This document shows, in pieces, positions 17,091 to 26,036 of a stretch of DNA of 33,491 bases. Location of the stretch: assembly GCA_945882315.1 (NCBI GenBank), contig CAMCWB010000041.1, forward strand, positions 1 through 33,491. The letters are read 5' to 3'. Source of the stretch: Bauldia litoralis. Lineage in GTDB: Bacteria > Pseudomonadota > Alphaproteobacteria > Rhizobiales > Kaistiaceae. Each line of letters begins with the position of its first letter. The stretch's first letter is position 1. Both the position numbers and the translations under genes were made by a program. The notes beneath the pieces are model-generated. The model had not been told where the DNA came from. It worked only from the letters and a program-made list of their open reading frames with translations, and ran no database searches.

Positions 17091-17168
17091 CGTAGGGCGG
17101 ATTAGCCGAAGGCGTAATCCGCCTTTTCGCGCGCAACGGCGGATTACGCTGCGCTAATCCGCCCTACG
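17091..17168. repeat. Nested palindromic repeat (REP-like) between convergent dinB and eipB
   Basis: The outer arms are perfect: CGTAGGGCGGATTAGC (17091-17106) and GCTAATCCGCCCTACG (17153-17168). The inner arms are also perfect: GCGTAATCCGCC (17112-17123) and GGCGGATTACGC (17138-17149). The whole 78 bp folds into a cruciform-like double hairpin. I recall sequences of this kind as dispersed intergenic repeats in many proteobacteria. The eipB stop codon (17164-17166) lies inside the right outer arm. It probably serves as a two-way transcription end. Confidence 0.88.
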
Positions 17169-18006
17169 GTTTAGCCGTTGGGCAGGCCTTGGCGGGGATC
17201 ATGTCGAGGTCGGCGAGGCGGCCGACGATGGCGAAGTCGCCGTAGTCGATCTTGAGGTGGCGGCTGACGCCGTTCTCGTAGAGGACGAAGGACATGACGT
17301 AGATCGGGGTCTGCTCGCCCTCGCCCTGATTGTCGAAATAGCTGACCGTCACCGGCCAGTGCATGAGGCCAGCGACACCGGCGTCCGTCGCCGCGGTCTC
17401 GTCGCCGATGTCATGGGTGGCATTGCTGCCCTTGCCGATGACGACGGCGGTCGAATAGACGGTCTCGCCATCCTCCGAGCCGTCATAGACGTCCATCTGG
17501 AAGAAGCTTTCCCCGCGATGCGCCGCCTCGATGATCTTCTCGATCTGCTCGGTCGGGAAGACGACGGAGTCGTCGAGCAGAAACTGCTTCTCGCCGGGAC
17601 GGGTCAGGGCGACGTCGACACCTTGCTCGGTGCGGCTCGCGGTGCCCTTCGATTCTTCGGTGAGCGCCTCGTCGACAAAGGTCTCGTTGGTGAATTTGAA
17701 GCCGTCGCCGTCGCCTTCCTCGAAAGTCGTGGTGCGCGCATCGGTGACGCGGCGGGCGCCCTCCGGGTCGGCGATCTCGGTGACGAAGCGGAGCGCGACC
17801 GAATAGCCGCCGCAGGACGAGCCGGTGAATTCCATGACGATGCGGCCGTTGAGATCGGCGAGATCTGTGGAATCGTTGGTTTTGTCGAGGACGAGATCAT
17901 AGACGGCGCGATAGGTCGCCAGCGCCACACCCGCCGAGAAAGCGGGAGTGCCCGCGCCAGCGAGTGCGGCCAGAGCGGCCGACAAGGCGATGAAGCAGCG
18001 AACCAT
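17164..18006 (-). CDS. eipB: EipB-like periplasmic cell-envelope integrity protein (DUF1849)
   Basis: This is a 280-residue exported protein with a signal peptide ('MVRCFIALSAALAALAGAGT', cleaved near residue 25). The mature part follows the DUF1849 pattern: 'ALATYRAVYDLVLDK', 'LNGRIVMEFTGSSCGGYSV', 'FPTEQIEKIIEAAHRGESFF', 'DVYDGSEDGETVY', 'WPVTVSYF' and 'VLYENGVSRHLKIDYGDF'. Cys65 and Cys275 correspond to the disulfide pair known in Brucella EipB. EipB is a beta-spiral protein needed for envelope stability in Brucella. ATG 18006 is preceded by GGGGGTTTGG; the frame is open 20 codons further without a better site. The last codons lie in the palindromic repeat. Confidence 0.88.
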   Translation of the reverse strand: MVRCFIALSAALAALAGAGTPAFSAGVALATYRAVYDLVLDKTNDSTDLADLNGRIVMEFTGSSCGGYSVALRFVTEIADPEGARRVTDARTTTFEEGDGDGFKFTNETFVDEALTEESKGTASRTEQGVDVALTRPGEKQFLLDDSVVFPTEQIEKIIEAAHRGESFFQMDVYDGSEDGETVYSTAVVIGKGSNATHDIGDETAATDAGVAGLMHWPVTVSYFDNQGEGEQTPIYVMSFVLYENGVSRHLKIDYGDFAIVGRLADLDMIPAKACPTAKP

Positions 18007-18145
18007 CCAAACCCCCAATCCGGTCCAGCCACTTCGTCTCGAAACATGGCGGAAGCGCGGCGTCAAGAGAGGTTATACGCTACCCTTGCGAGAGCAGGCA
18101 TTTTGCGCGACACAGCCTTTCGGATTTTTTTCGGGGAGAATGGCG

Positions 18146-18610
18146 ATGGCGTACGAAACCGAAGCGCGCCTCACGGCGCTCGGCATCGAGCTGCCGCCGG
18201 TGCCGGCCCCGGCCGCGAATTACATACCCTTCGTCACCAGCGGCAAGCTGATCTTCGTTTCCGGCCAGATTCCGGTGACCCCGCAGGGCGTCCAGTATGT
18301 CGGCAAGGTCGGCCGCGAATATTCGATCGAGGACGGCCAGAAGGCGGCGAAGATCTGCGCCATCAACATCCTCGCCATCATGAAGAGCGCCGCCGGCGGC
18401 TTCGACGGAATCGCCCGGATCGTCAAGGTCACCGGCTTCGTCAACACCGCCGTCGACTTCAACGAACCGCAGAAGGTGGTGAACGGTGCCTCCGACTTCT
18501 TCGTCGAGATCCTCGGCGAGCGCGGGCGGCACGCGCGCTCGGCAATCGGCGTCGCCACCCTGCCCTTCGGCGTCGCCGTCGAGGTCGAAGCGATCGTCGA
18601 ACTGACCTGA
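18146..18610 (+). CDS. RidA/YjgF-family protein
   Basis: This is a 154-residue trimeric Rid-superfamily protein of the longer 'RidA family' type. It begins 'MAYETEARLTALGIELPPVPAPAANYIPF' and has 'FVSGQIPVTPQG', 'IVKVTGFVNTAVDF' and the terminal 'HARSAIGVATLPFGVAVEVEAI'. That end includes Arg131, equivalent to the substrate-binding arginine of RidA. Rid proteins hydrolyse reactive imine/enamine intermediates. With arginine kept, imine deaminase activity is plausible but unproven for this subgroup. ATG 18146 is preceded by GGGGAG at proper spacing; ATG 18140 is too close to it. The phosphodiesterase gene starts 8 nt downstream, so the two form an operon. Confidence 0.9.
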   Translation: MAYETEARLTALGIELPPVPAPAANYIPFVTSGKLIFVSGQIPVTPQGVQYVGKVGREYSIEDGQKAAKICAINILAIMKSAAGGFDGIARIVKVTGFVNTAVDFNEPQKVVNGASDFFVEILGERGRHARSAIGVATLPFGVAVEVEAIVELT

Positions 18611-18618
18611 GCCGGATC

Positions 18619-19377
18619 GTGCCAGACTGGCTGAGCGCCCGGCCTATCGCCCACCGCGCCTTCCACGATCGTGCGGCGCGGCGCATCGAGAATACGATGT
18701 CGGCCGTGACGGCGGCGATCGAGCGCGGCTTCGCGATCGAGGTCGACCTGCAGCTCACCGCCGACGAACAGGCGATCGTCTTCCATGACGATGCGCTGGA
18801 CCGGCTGACCGAGGCGAGCGGCCGCGTCGACCGCATGGCGCTTTCGGCGATCCGCAATGTCCGCTTTCGCGAGGGCGACGACCGCATCCCGACTTTCGAG
18901 GAATTGCTCGAAGAGGTCGCCGGCCGCGTGCCGCTGGTGATCGAACTGAAGAGCGCCTGGACCGGGGACCGGCGGCTGGAGCGGCAGGTCGCCGCCACAC
19001 TCGGCGACTATGCCGGGCCGGCGGCGGTTATGTCCTTCGACCCGGCGTCGATGCGGGCGATGCGCTACCTCCTGCCACATATCCCGCGCGGCTTGATCGC
19101 CGACCGGTTCCGCAAGGAAGACTGGCCGGAGATCCCGGCGCATTACCGCTTCGCGCTTCGCCATCTCGTCGCCGCGAGCTATGTCGCGCCGAGCTTCATC
19201 GCCTATGACGTGCACGCCCTGCCCGCCTCGGCGCCGCTGATGCTCCGCTACATGCTCAACCTCCCGCTCCTCACCTGGACGGTGCGCACAGCCGAGGACC
19301 GCGCCGTCGCGGCGCGTTGGACGAACCAGATGATTTTCGAGGGGTTCGATCCGGGGGTTGTTGTTGGTAGCGAATAG
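18619..19377 (+). CDS. Glycerophosphodiester phosphodiesterase
   Basis: This is a 252-residue TIM-barrel enzyme of the GDPD family that splits glycerophosphodiesters to glycerol 3-phosphate and an alcohol. The catalytic set is visible: His12-Arg13 in 'PIAHRAFHD', Glu41 and Asp43 in 'AIEVDLQLT', and His56 in 'VFHDDALDRLT'. Further family blocks are 'IPTFEELLEEV', 'PLVIELKS' and 'LLTWTVRTAED'. No signal peptide is seen, so it is cytoplasmic. The start is GTG 18619, 8 nt after the ridA stop. The final codons and stop lie in a short GCGAATAG-type repeat, so the C-terminal few residues may be recently altered. Confidence 0.92.
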   Translation: MPDWLSARPIAHRAFHDRAARRIENTMSAVTAAIERGFAIEVDLQLTADEQAIVFHDDALDRLTEASGRVDRMALSAIRNVRFREGDDRIPTFEELLEEVAGRVPLVIELKSAWTGDRRLERQVAATLGDYAGPAAVMSFDPASMRAMRYLLPHIPRGLIADRFRKEDWPEIPAHYRFALRHLVAASYVAPSFIAYDVHALPASAPLMLRYMLNLPLLTWTVRTAEDRAVAARWTNQMIFEGFDPGVVVGSE

Positions 19378-19391
19378 CGAATGGCGAGTAG
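19368..19391. repeat. Short GCGAATAG-type dispersed repeat, copy A
   Basis: The stretch TAGCGAATAGCGAATGGCGA and the next four bases repeat the AGCGAATAG unit. It closely matches the reverse complement of part of the longer copy at 22449-22532. It covers the stop codon of the phosphodiesterase gene. Confidence 0.6.
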
Positions 19392-19495
19392 TTAAATCCC
19401 TCGGCGTCATCGGCCGAATGGGTTGGACGATCTAGCCTCAAACCGAAGCGCCCTAGATAATATAGCTGGCGCTTCCTCCCCGAGCCCTTCAATCG

Positions 19496-20713
19496 ATGCC
19501 CGATTCCGACACGTCCGAAGCCAGCCTCCGCGTCGTCTCCTCGCTGAAGGAGGTCGCGCGGGCGGACTGGGATGCCTGCGCCAATCCCGGCTGGCCTTCT
19601 GTCGGGCCGCTCTGCGATAGGCGTCCCGCGATCGACGGCGTCACCTACAACCCCTTCATTTCGCATGATTTCCTGTCAGCGCTGGAAGAGTCCGGGGCGG
19701 CCACCGGCAAAACCGGATGGCTCGGGCAGCATCTCGTGCTCGACGACACGGCGGGCAAGCCCGTGGCGATCCTGCCCTGCTACCTGAAATCGCATTCGAT
19801 GGGAGAGTATGTCTTCGACCATGCCTGGGCGGACGCCTTCGAGCGCGCCGGCGGGCGCTACTATCCAAAGCTGCAGGCTTCGGTGCCCTTTACGCCGGTC
19901 AGCGGGCGGCGGCTCCTGGTGCGGCCGGGCGAGGACGCCGACCGCCATCGGGCGACGCTCGCCGCGGGCGGCATCGCGCTTGCCGAGAGGCACGGCGTCT
20001 CCTCCCTGCATGTGACCTTCGCAACGGAGGCGGATATCGAGGTGCTGAAGGCGTCCGACTATCTCGTCCGCACCGACCAGCAGTTCCATTTCGTCAACGA
20101 GAATTATCGCGACTTCGACGACTTCCTCGAGCAGCTTGCCTCGCGCAAGCGCAAGGCGATCCGGCGCGAACGCCGTGATGCGCTGGAGGGCGGGATCGAG
20201 GTCGAGCATCTCACCGGCCGCGATCTGACGGAGGATTCCTGGGACGCCTTCTTCGCCTTCTATATCGACACCGGCTCACGGAAATGGGGCCAGCCCTATC
20301 TCAACCGCCGCTTCTTCTCGCTGCTTGGCGAGAGGATGGCCGACCGCATCCTGCTCATCCTCGCCAAGCGGAACGGACGGCCGATCGCGGGAGCGCTCAA
20401 CCTGATCGGCTCGAATACGCTCTATGGCCGCTATTGGGGAACGCTGGAGGAGCAGCCCTTCCTGCATTTCGAGGTCTGCTACTATCAGGCCATCGACTGG
20501 GCGATCCGGCACGGCCTGCCGCATGTCGAGGCCGGGGCGCAGGGCGAGCACAAGCTGGCGCGCGGCTACCGGCCGACGACCACCCATTCGGCGCATTGGA
20601 TCGCCAACAAGTCTTTTCGGAAGGCGGTCGCCGATTTCCTCAGCCGCGAGCGGCGTCAGGTCGCCCGCGACGGTGAGGCGCTGGCCGAGTTCATGCCGTT
20701 CCGGAAGGAATAG
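19496..20713 (+). CDS. PF04339-type GNAT-fold protein
   Basis: This is a 405-residue protein of the family named 'peptidogalycan biosynthesis/recognition' (PF04339), which has a FemAB-like GNAT fold. Recognisable parts are the opening 'ADWDACANPGWP', 'NPFISHDFLSALEESGAA', 'GWLGQHLVLDD', 'YVFDHAWADAFERAGGRYYPKL', 'SVPFTPVSGRRLL', 'RKRKAIRRERRDA', 'YLNRRFFSLL' and 'VEAGAQGEHKLARGYRP'. FemAB proteins use aminoacyl-tRNA as donor, but the substrate of this family is not known. It is cytoplasmic. ATG 19496 has a weak ribosome site. It follows the GDPD gene by 118 nt and is likely part of a ridA-GDPD-PF04339-HIT neighbourhood that I recall as common in Rhizobiales. Confidence 0.9.
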   Translation: MPDSDTSEASLRVVSSLKEVARADWDACANPGWPSVGPLCDRRPAIDGVTYNPFISHDFLSALEESGAATGKTGWLGQHLVLDDTAGKPVAILPCYLKSHSMGEYVFDHAWADAFERAGGRYYPKLQASVPFTPVSGRRLLVRPGEDADRHRATLAAGGIALAERHGVSSLHVTFATEADIEVLKASDYLVRTDQQFHFVNENYRDFDDFLEQLASRKRKAIRRERRDALEGGIEVEHLTGRDLTEDSWDAFFAFYIDTGSRKWGQPYLNRRFFSLLGERMADRILLILAKRNGRPIAGALNLIGSNTLYGRYWGTLEEQPFLHFEVCYYQAIDWAIRHGLPHVEAGAQGEHKLARGYRPTTTHSAHWIANKSFRKAVADFLSRERRQVARDGEALAEFMPFRKE

Positions 20714-20786
20714 CTGCGCGGACCAAGGGATAGCGTTTTTTCGCTGAACCAGCTAAACACCCGCGTAAGGTGGTGGCGGGGCCACG

Positions 20787-22443
20787 ATGCTATTGGAGAT
20801 TGTCTGGTCGGCGATGATCGCCGGTTTGTTCTTTTCCGAAAGGCATCATTCGTATTTCTATTTTCCCCTGGCGGGTTTCGCTTTCATAGCCGCCGTCATT
20901 CTGTTCTTCGACGGCGACGCGCTTCGGGCAAGCCTGCTGGCCGGACTGCTCATCGCGACGATCGTGATTGTTTCCCTGGCCAAATACCGTCTGACGGGAA
21001 GCGGGCTCATTGCCGACGACATTACGCTTTTGGTGCGGAGCCGGGCACTGCCGCTCTTCAGGAGCTATCCGCGCGAGATAGCGATGGCAGCCCTCTTTCT
21101 TGCTGGCCTCGTGGCCGCGGTGACGGCAATTGCGGCGGGCATCGACGACTAACATCCAGTTTCTCTGGCCGGCCGGCTTACGACGCTTGGCCTTGCCACG
21201 GCTGCATTCGCCCTCGCTTATCTCGCCAAGGGCAACAAGCACCTGAACGCAAATGTCACGCGAAACGGAACGCCGCTTTCGACCTTTCTCACAACATGCA
21301 TCTGGCTCCTGTCGCGGCGTCCCTCCGGATGGATGACAATGTCGGACGTCGCGGCAACGCCACTCGGACTGCCGGCCAGCTCCAGCATCATGCCCGCGCT
21401 CCTGCCGGATATCATCGTCGTCCAGCATGAATCGACCTTCGATCCGCGCCTCTACGGTCTACCGGTGACGGACGAGATCGCGGCCTTCTTCAAGCCGGCC
21501 GGCGCCATTGCCGGCAGGCTGCATGTGGACTGCTTCGCGGCGGCCTCGTGGAAGAGCGAGTTTGCATTCGTCACGGGTGTCTCCGCCCTCGCCTTCGGCC
21601 CAAACAACTGGCGGATATTCTTCCACGGCGCCGGCCGCTTCCGGCATACGCTGCCGCTCTGGCTACGCAGCCTCGGCTATTCGACAGGCATGACGAGCAC
21701 GGCGCGGAGCGGCTTCCTGAACAACGACGCCTTCTATCGCGAAGCCGGCGTGACACATCGCATATTCAGGGACGACTTTCCGCCCCCACCCTCCGATCAA
21801 CGCACCGCCTGGCAGGACGATCACGACGAAGGATTCTTCAATGCGTCCCTGGATGCGCTGGCGTCCCGCATGGATAGCGCGCCCCGCTACATCCACATCC
21901 TGACCAATTATAATCACGGCTCTCATCTGAAGCAGAAGGCACCGGCCGATCGCTCGGCGGATCGGCAGTTCGCGCTGGAAGCCTTGCCCATGCCGAAATA
22001 TGGCGAGTATTTCGCGCGACTTGCCGTCTCCGCAGCCGCTTATGAGGCGCTCAAGAAAAGACTGGAAGGTCAAATCCCGCGCCGGCCGACGATCCTGGTG
22101 CGCTATGGCGACCATCAGCCGGCCTTCGCTGCTGCGATTACCGGGCGGCTCAGTCTGTCTGCGGACGAGTCGGAGCGCTTCGAGACCTTCTATGCGATCG
22201 AAGGCATCGGTTTCGAACTCGATCGATCCCTCGTGCCGACCGATCCGCTCGATCTCGCTTTCCTCGGTACGGTCCTGCTCGGGGCAGCCGGGCTTCCCCA
22301 CGATCCGGTCTTCGCAGCCCGGGCGAGCCTCCTGCCGGAGTGCCCAGCCGGAGTGCGGAAGCGCCTATTTTGCGACGAAGTCTGCGGCCAAGGCGGGCCT
22401 CCACCGAACGATGATCGACCGCGCCATGATCGTTACCGGTTGA
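20787..22443 (+). pseudogene. Sulfatase/phosphoglycerol-transferase-like membrane protein gene, broken
   Basis: One reading frame runs from ATG 20787 to 22463, with a single in-frame TAA at 21150-21152 (codon 122). Before it are several transmembrane helices. After it the frame continues with more helices ('TTLGLATAAFALAYLA') and an extracytoplasmic alkaline-phosphatase-superfamily domain: 'PDIIVVQHESTFDP', 'SWKSEFAFVTGVSALAFG', 'LGYSTGMTS', 'FLNNDAFYREAGV', 'NYNHGSH' and 'ILVRYGDHQPAF'. This resembles enzymes that move phosphoglycerol-type groups onto glucans. Near 22334-22356 the family-like C-terminus ('ECGSAYFATKSAAKAGLHRTM') switches to another frame at a 10-bp direct repeat 13 nt apart. 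Intact, it would be about 550 residues. A truncated 121-residue membrane stub and a C-terminal fragment from 21333 could still be made. Confidence 0.82.
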
Positions 22444-22448
22444 GAGGA

Positions 22449-22532
22449 GCGAATAGGGAGTAGCGAAATAGCGAGTAGTGAATAGAAAACGGCTCCGTTA
22501 TTCGCTAGTCCCTATTCGCTATTCGCCATTTC
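22449..22532. repeat. Inverted GCGAATAG-type repeat, copy B
   Basis: The arms GCGAATAGGGAGTAGCGAA (22449-22467) and TTCGCTAGTCCCTATTCGC (22501-22519) pair with one mismatch, around AATAGCGAGTAGTGAATAG and ACGGCTCCG. The right side continues with TATTCGCCATTTCGC. It lies between the broken sulfatase-like gene and the HIT gene, and shares its units with the copy at 19368-19391. Confidence 0.8.
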
Positions 22533-22549
22533 GCTTCCGGAGGTCCGCC

Positions 22550-22978
22550 ATGCCGATGACCGCCTATGACGACAAGAATATCTTCGCGCGCATCCTGCGC
22601 GGCGAAATCCCCTCGCACCGCGTCTATGAGGACGACCAGGTCGTCGCCTTCATGGATGTGATGCCGCAGGGCGCCGGCCACACGCTGGTGGTGCCGCGGG
22701 CGCCGTCGCGAAACCTGCTCGACGCGGACCCGGCCGTCATCGGCGGCGTGATTGCGATCGTCCAGAAGATCGCCCGGGCCGTGAAGGAGGCGTTCGCGGC
22801 TGACGGCGTGACGATCATGCAGTTCAACGAGGCGGCAGCCGGACAGACCGTATTCCACCTGCATTTCCACGTCATCCCCCGCTTCGAGGGCGTCGCCCTT
22901 CAGCGGCATTCGGGAGAGATGGAAAAGCCGGAGGTGCTTTCGGCGAATGCCGAGAAGGTGAAGAGGGTGTTGGGGTAG
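22550..22978 (+). CDS. HIT-family nucleotide hydrolase/transferase (Hint-like)
   Basis: This is a 142-residue protein with the histidine-triad motif HLHFHVIP (His103, 105, 107). It also has the Hint-type start 'DDKNIFARILRGEIPSHRVYEDD', 'FMDVMPQGAGHTLVVP' and 'MQFNEAAAGQTVFH'. Hint proteins are cytoplasmic phosphoramidases acting on AMP-lysine or aminoacyl-adenylate-like substrates. The physiological substrate in bacteria is uncertain. ATG 22550 has a strong CCGGAGGT ribosome site. An open frame 24 codons upstream lies in the repeat and is not coding. It converges on clpA with a shared terminator. Confidence 0.94.
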   Translation: MPMTAYDDKNIFARILRGEIPSHRVYEDDQVVAFMDVMPQGAGHTLVVPRAPSRNLLDADPAVIGGVIAIVQKIARAVKEAFAADGVTIMQFNEAAAGQTVFHLHFHVIPRFEGVALQRHSGEMEKPEVLSANAEKVKRVLG

Positions 22979-22995
22979 CCACCTTCTACGCTAGA

Positions 22996-23038
22996 TAAAA
23001 AGCCCTCCCCCAGCCATGGGAGAGGGCTTTGTTGTTTG
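22996..23038. terminator. Bidirectional Rho-independent terminator between the HIT gene and clpA
   Basis: The hairpin AAAGCCCTC (22999-23007) / GAGGGCTTT (23022-23030) continues, after one mismatch, with CC/GG pairs. It is followed on the plus strand by TTTGTTGTTTG and on the minus strand by CTTTTTA. It lies 20 nt past the HIT gene stop and 12 nt past the clpA stop, so it can serve both. Confidence 0.8.
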
Positions 23039-23049
23039 TCGGCGGGCGA

Positions 23050-25506
23050 TCAGCCGGTCTTCAGCGGCACCTTCGGCACCAGGCCGCGCTTGCCGCCTTC
23101 GGGCGGCTTATCGTCCGGCTTCTTGGCGACGGCCTGGGCGGGCTTGACGACGCGCTTGCGCGGCGCGCGCTGCTTGCGCTCGACCACCGGTTCCGGCTTG
23201 GGCATGACCGGTCCGTCCTCGATGGCCTCTAGGTCGAGGGTCTGCTCGCCCTTGTCATCGGTCTTGACCTTGATCTTGACCGTGCCGCCTTTCTTAAGCT
23301 TGCCGAACAGCACCTCGTCGGCGAGCGGCTGCTTGATGTGCTCCTGGATGACGCGGGACAGCGGCCGCGCGCCCATGCGGCTGTCATAGCCTTTCTCGGC
23401 GAGCCATTTCACCGCCTCCTCCGAGAGTTCGAAGGTGACGCCGCGGTCGGCGAGTTGGGCTTCAAGCTGCAGGACGAACTTCTGCACCACCTGATACACG
23501 ACTTCCGGCGGCAGATTGCCGAAGGGCACGATCGCGTCGAGGCGGTTGCGGAACTCCGGTGCGAAGAGCCGGTTGATCGCTTCCTGGTCGTCGCTGTCGC
23601 GCTGCGACTTGCCGAAGCCGATCGCCGCCCTGGCGAGATCGGCGGCGCCCGCATTGGTCGTCATGATCAGGATGACGTTGCGGAAATCGACCTGCTTGCC
23701 GTTGTGGTCGGTCAGCTTGCCGTGGTCCATGACCTGCAGAAGGATGTTGAACAGGTCCGGATGCGCCTTCTCGATCTCGTCGAGGAGGAGGACGCAATGC
23801 GGATGCTGGTCGACGCCGTCCGTGAGCAGGCCGCCCTGGTCGAAACCGACATAGCCGGGAGGCGCGCCGATCAGCCGCGAGACGGTGTGACGTTCCATAT
23901 ATTCCGACATGTCGAAGCGGATCAGCTCGACGCCGAGCGACAGTGCGAGCTGGCGCGCGACTTCGGTCTTGCCGACGCCGGTCGGGCCCGAGAACAGGTA
24001 GGAGCCGATCGGCTTCTCCGGTTCGCGCAGGCCGGCGCGGGCGAGCTTGATCGCCGAGGCGAGCTTCTCGATCGCCTTGTCCTGGCCGTAGACGACGCGC
24101 TTCAGCGTCTCGTCGAGATGCCGGAGCACGACGGCGTCGTCCTTGGAGACGGTTTTCGGCGGGATGCGGGCCATCGTGGCGATGGTCTCCTCGATCTCCT
24201 TGACGCCGATGGTCTTGCGCCGCTTGTTCTCGGGCAGGAGCATCTGCGAGGCGCCGGTCTCGTCGATGACGTCGATCGCCTTGTCGGGCAGCTTGCGGTC
24301 ATTGATGTAGCGGGCCGACAGCTCGACCGCGCTCTTGATCGCATCGCTGGTGTAGCGGACGCGGTGATACTCCTCGAAATAGGGTTTGAGGCCCTTCAGG
24401 ATCTCGATCGCATCGGGGATCGTCGGCTCGTTGACGTCGATCTTCTGGAAGCGGCGGACGAGCGCCCGGTCCTTCTCGAAGAACTGACGATATTCCTTGT
24501 AGGTGGTCGAGCCGATGCAGCGGATCGTGCCCGAAGCCAGAGCCGGCTTCAGGAGATTCGACGCGTCCATGGCGCCGCCCGAGGTCGCACCGGCGCCGAT
24601 CACCGTGTGGATCTCGTCGATGAACATGATGGCGCCGGGGAACTCCTCGATCTCCTTGATGACCTGCTTCAGGCGCTCTTCGAAGTCGCCGCGATAGCGG
24701 GTGCCGGCGAGCAACGTGCCCATGTCGAGCGAGAAGACCACCGAAGTTGCCAGCACTTCGGGGACCTGCCCCTCGACGATGCGCTTGGCGAGGCCTTCGG
24801 CGATCGCCGTCTTGCCGACGCCGGGGTCGCCGACCAGGAGGGGATTGTTCTTCTGCCGGCGACAGAGGACCTGAATCGTGCGGTTGATCTCGTTCGCGCG
24901 GCCGATCAGCGGATCGATCTTGCCCTTCTTGGCCTTGTCGTTGAGGTTGACGCAATAGGCTTCGAGCGCATCCGCCTTCTTCTTGCTGCCGCCGGATTCC
25001 TCGCTGCCCTCGACCGAAGCGGACTCGTCGTCGACGCCGCGCACGGGGCGGCTCTCGGACATGCCGGCACGCTTGGCGATGCCGTGGCTGATGTAGTTGA
25101 CCGCGTCGTAACGGGTCATGTCCTGCTCCTGCAGGAAATAAGCGGCGTGGCTTTCGCGCTCGGCGAAAATCGCGACGAGCACGTTGGCGCCGGTCACCTC
25201 TTCGCGGCCAGACGACTGGACATGGATGACGGCGCGCTGAATGACGCGCTGGAAGCCCGCGGTCGGCTTCGAATCCTCGTCCGAGCCGGTCGCGAGATTG
25301 GCGAGCTCGGTGTCGATATATTCGACGAGGTTGCGGCGCAGGAGGTCCAGATCGACGTTGCAGGCGCGCATGACCGCGGCCGCGTCCTGATCATCGACCA
25401 GCGCGAGAAGCAGATGTTCGAGCGTCGCATATTCCTGGTGACGCTCGCTTGCGAGCGCCAGAGCCTGGTGCAAAGCCTTTTCAAGGCTGCGGGAGAATGA
25501 AGGCAA
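23050..25506 (-). CDS. clpA: ATP-dependent Clp protease ATP-binding subunit ClpA
   Basis: This is an 818-residue AAA+ unfoldase that feeds ClpP. It has the double Clp-N domain (1-145), which docks ClpS. The first AAA+ module has Walker A GDPGVGKT (226-233) and Walker B 'IMFIDEIHT'; the second has GPTGVGKT and '[13 protein letters not shown]'. The ClpP-docking loop is 'IGFGKSQ', and the D2 small domain ends near 'GGTVKIKVK'. The last roughly 60 residues form a Lys/Arg/Pro-rich tail (two KPxP-type blocks and RKQRAPRKR). The start is TTG 25506, which gives the canonical N-terminus and is served by a GTGAGG that overlaps the clpS stop codon. Translation is thus coupled to clpS, 9 nt upstream. Confidence 0.97.
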   Translation of the reverse strand: MPSFSRSLEKALHQALALASERHQEYATLEHLLLALVDDQDAAAVMRACNVDLDLLRRNLVEYIDTELANLATGSDEDSKPTAGFQRVIQRAVIHVQSSGREEVTGANVLVAIFAERESHAAYFLQEQDMTRYDAVNYISHGIAKRAGMSESRPVRGVDDESASVEGSEESGGSKKKADALEAYCVNLNDKAKKGKIDPLIGRANEINRTIQVLCRRQKNNPLLVGDPGVGKTAIAEGLAKRIVEGQVPEVLATSVVFSLDMGTLLAGTRYRGDFEERLKQVIKEIEEFPGAIMFIDEIHTVIGAGATSGGAMDASNLLKPALASGTIRCIGSTTYKEYRQFFEKDRALVRRFQKIDVNEPTIPDAIEILKGLKPYFEEYHRVRYTSDAIKSAVELSARYINDRKLPDKAIDVIDETGASQMLLPENKRRKTIGVKEIEETIATMARIPPKTVSKDDAVVLRHLDETLKRVVYGQDKAIEKLASAIKLARAGLREPEKPIGSYLFSGPTGVGKTEVARQLALSLGVELIRFDMSEYMERHTVSRLIGAPPGYVGFDQGGLLTDGVDQHPHCVLLLDEIEKAHPDLFNILLQVMDHGKLTDHNGKQVDFRNVILIMTTNAGAADLARAAIGFGKSQRDSDDQEAINRLFAPEFRNRLDAIVPFGNLPPEVVYQVVQKFVLQLEAQLADRGVTFELSEEAVKWLAEKGYDSRMGARPLSRVIQEHIKQPLADEVLFGKLKKGGTVKIKVKTDDKGEQTLDLEAIEDGPVMPKPEPVVERKQRAPRKRVVKPAQAVAKKPDDKPPEGGKRGLVPKVPLKTG

Positions 25507-25515
25507 TGGACGACC

Positions 25516-25863
25516 TCACTTTTTTTCCATCACGCATTGAAGCGGGTGCTGGTGCTTGCGCGCGAAATCCATGACCTGCGTGACCTTGGTCTCGGCCACT
25601 TCATAGGTAAAAGTCCCGCACTCCCCGACACCATGCTGATGCACATGCAACATGATGCGTGTCGCCTCCTCACGGTCCTTTTGAAAGAACCGCTCCAACA
25701 CATGAACGACGAACTCCATCGGCGTGTAGTCGTCGTTGAGTATCAAGACCCGATAGAGGCTCGGCCGTTTGGTGCGCGACCGCGTCTTGGTGGCGATGCC
25801 GGTTCCGTTATCGCCGTCTTCGGGTCGACGAATCGGGTTGCTCATACGCAGCTCGAAAGACAT
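25516..25863 (-). CDS. clpS: ATP-dependent Clp protease adaptor ClpS
   Basis: The adaptor of 115 residues (from ATG 25863) binds N-degron substrates and delivers them to ClpA. The core is typical: '[28 protein letters not shown]' with the Asn-Asp-Asp N-degron pocket, '[17 protein letters not shown]', '[16 protein letters not shown]' and the final '[10 protein letters not shown]'. The N-terminus is flexible, and ATG 25845 is an equally good start. A GTG at 25926 would give 136 residues. clpS and clpA are an operon with coupled translation. Confidence 0.94.
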   Translation of the reverse strand: MSFELRMSNPIRRPEDGDNGTGIATKTRSRTKRPSLYRVLILNDDYTPMEFVVHVLERFFQKDREEATRIMLHVHQHGVGECGTFTYEVAETKVTQVMDFARKHQHPLQCVMEKK

Positions 25864-26036
25864 CGATCTTAGGGAATCCTGCCGCCAAACGCCGGTAGGC
25901 ACAATGCGGTTCTTTTGAAAATTCACGGGACCCTGACCGCCCAGCCAACGGCGCCGCGAGCCTGAGCCAGCGACGCCCCATTATCTAGGAAGCCCCGACC
26001 AAAATTAAAGCCATGGCCGCCTCCCCGCTGGAACTT

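Noticed and set aside
23338-25500. A 720-codon open frame on the plus strand.
   Set aside because: It is the exact antisense of clpA, rich in Asp, Arg, Leu and Gly, with no recognisable motif.
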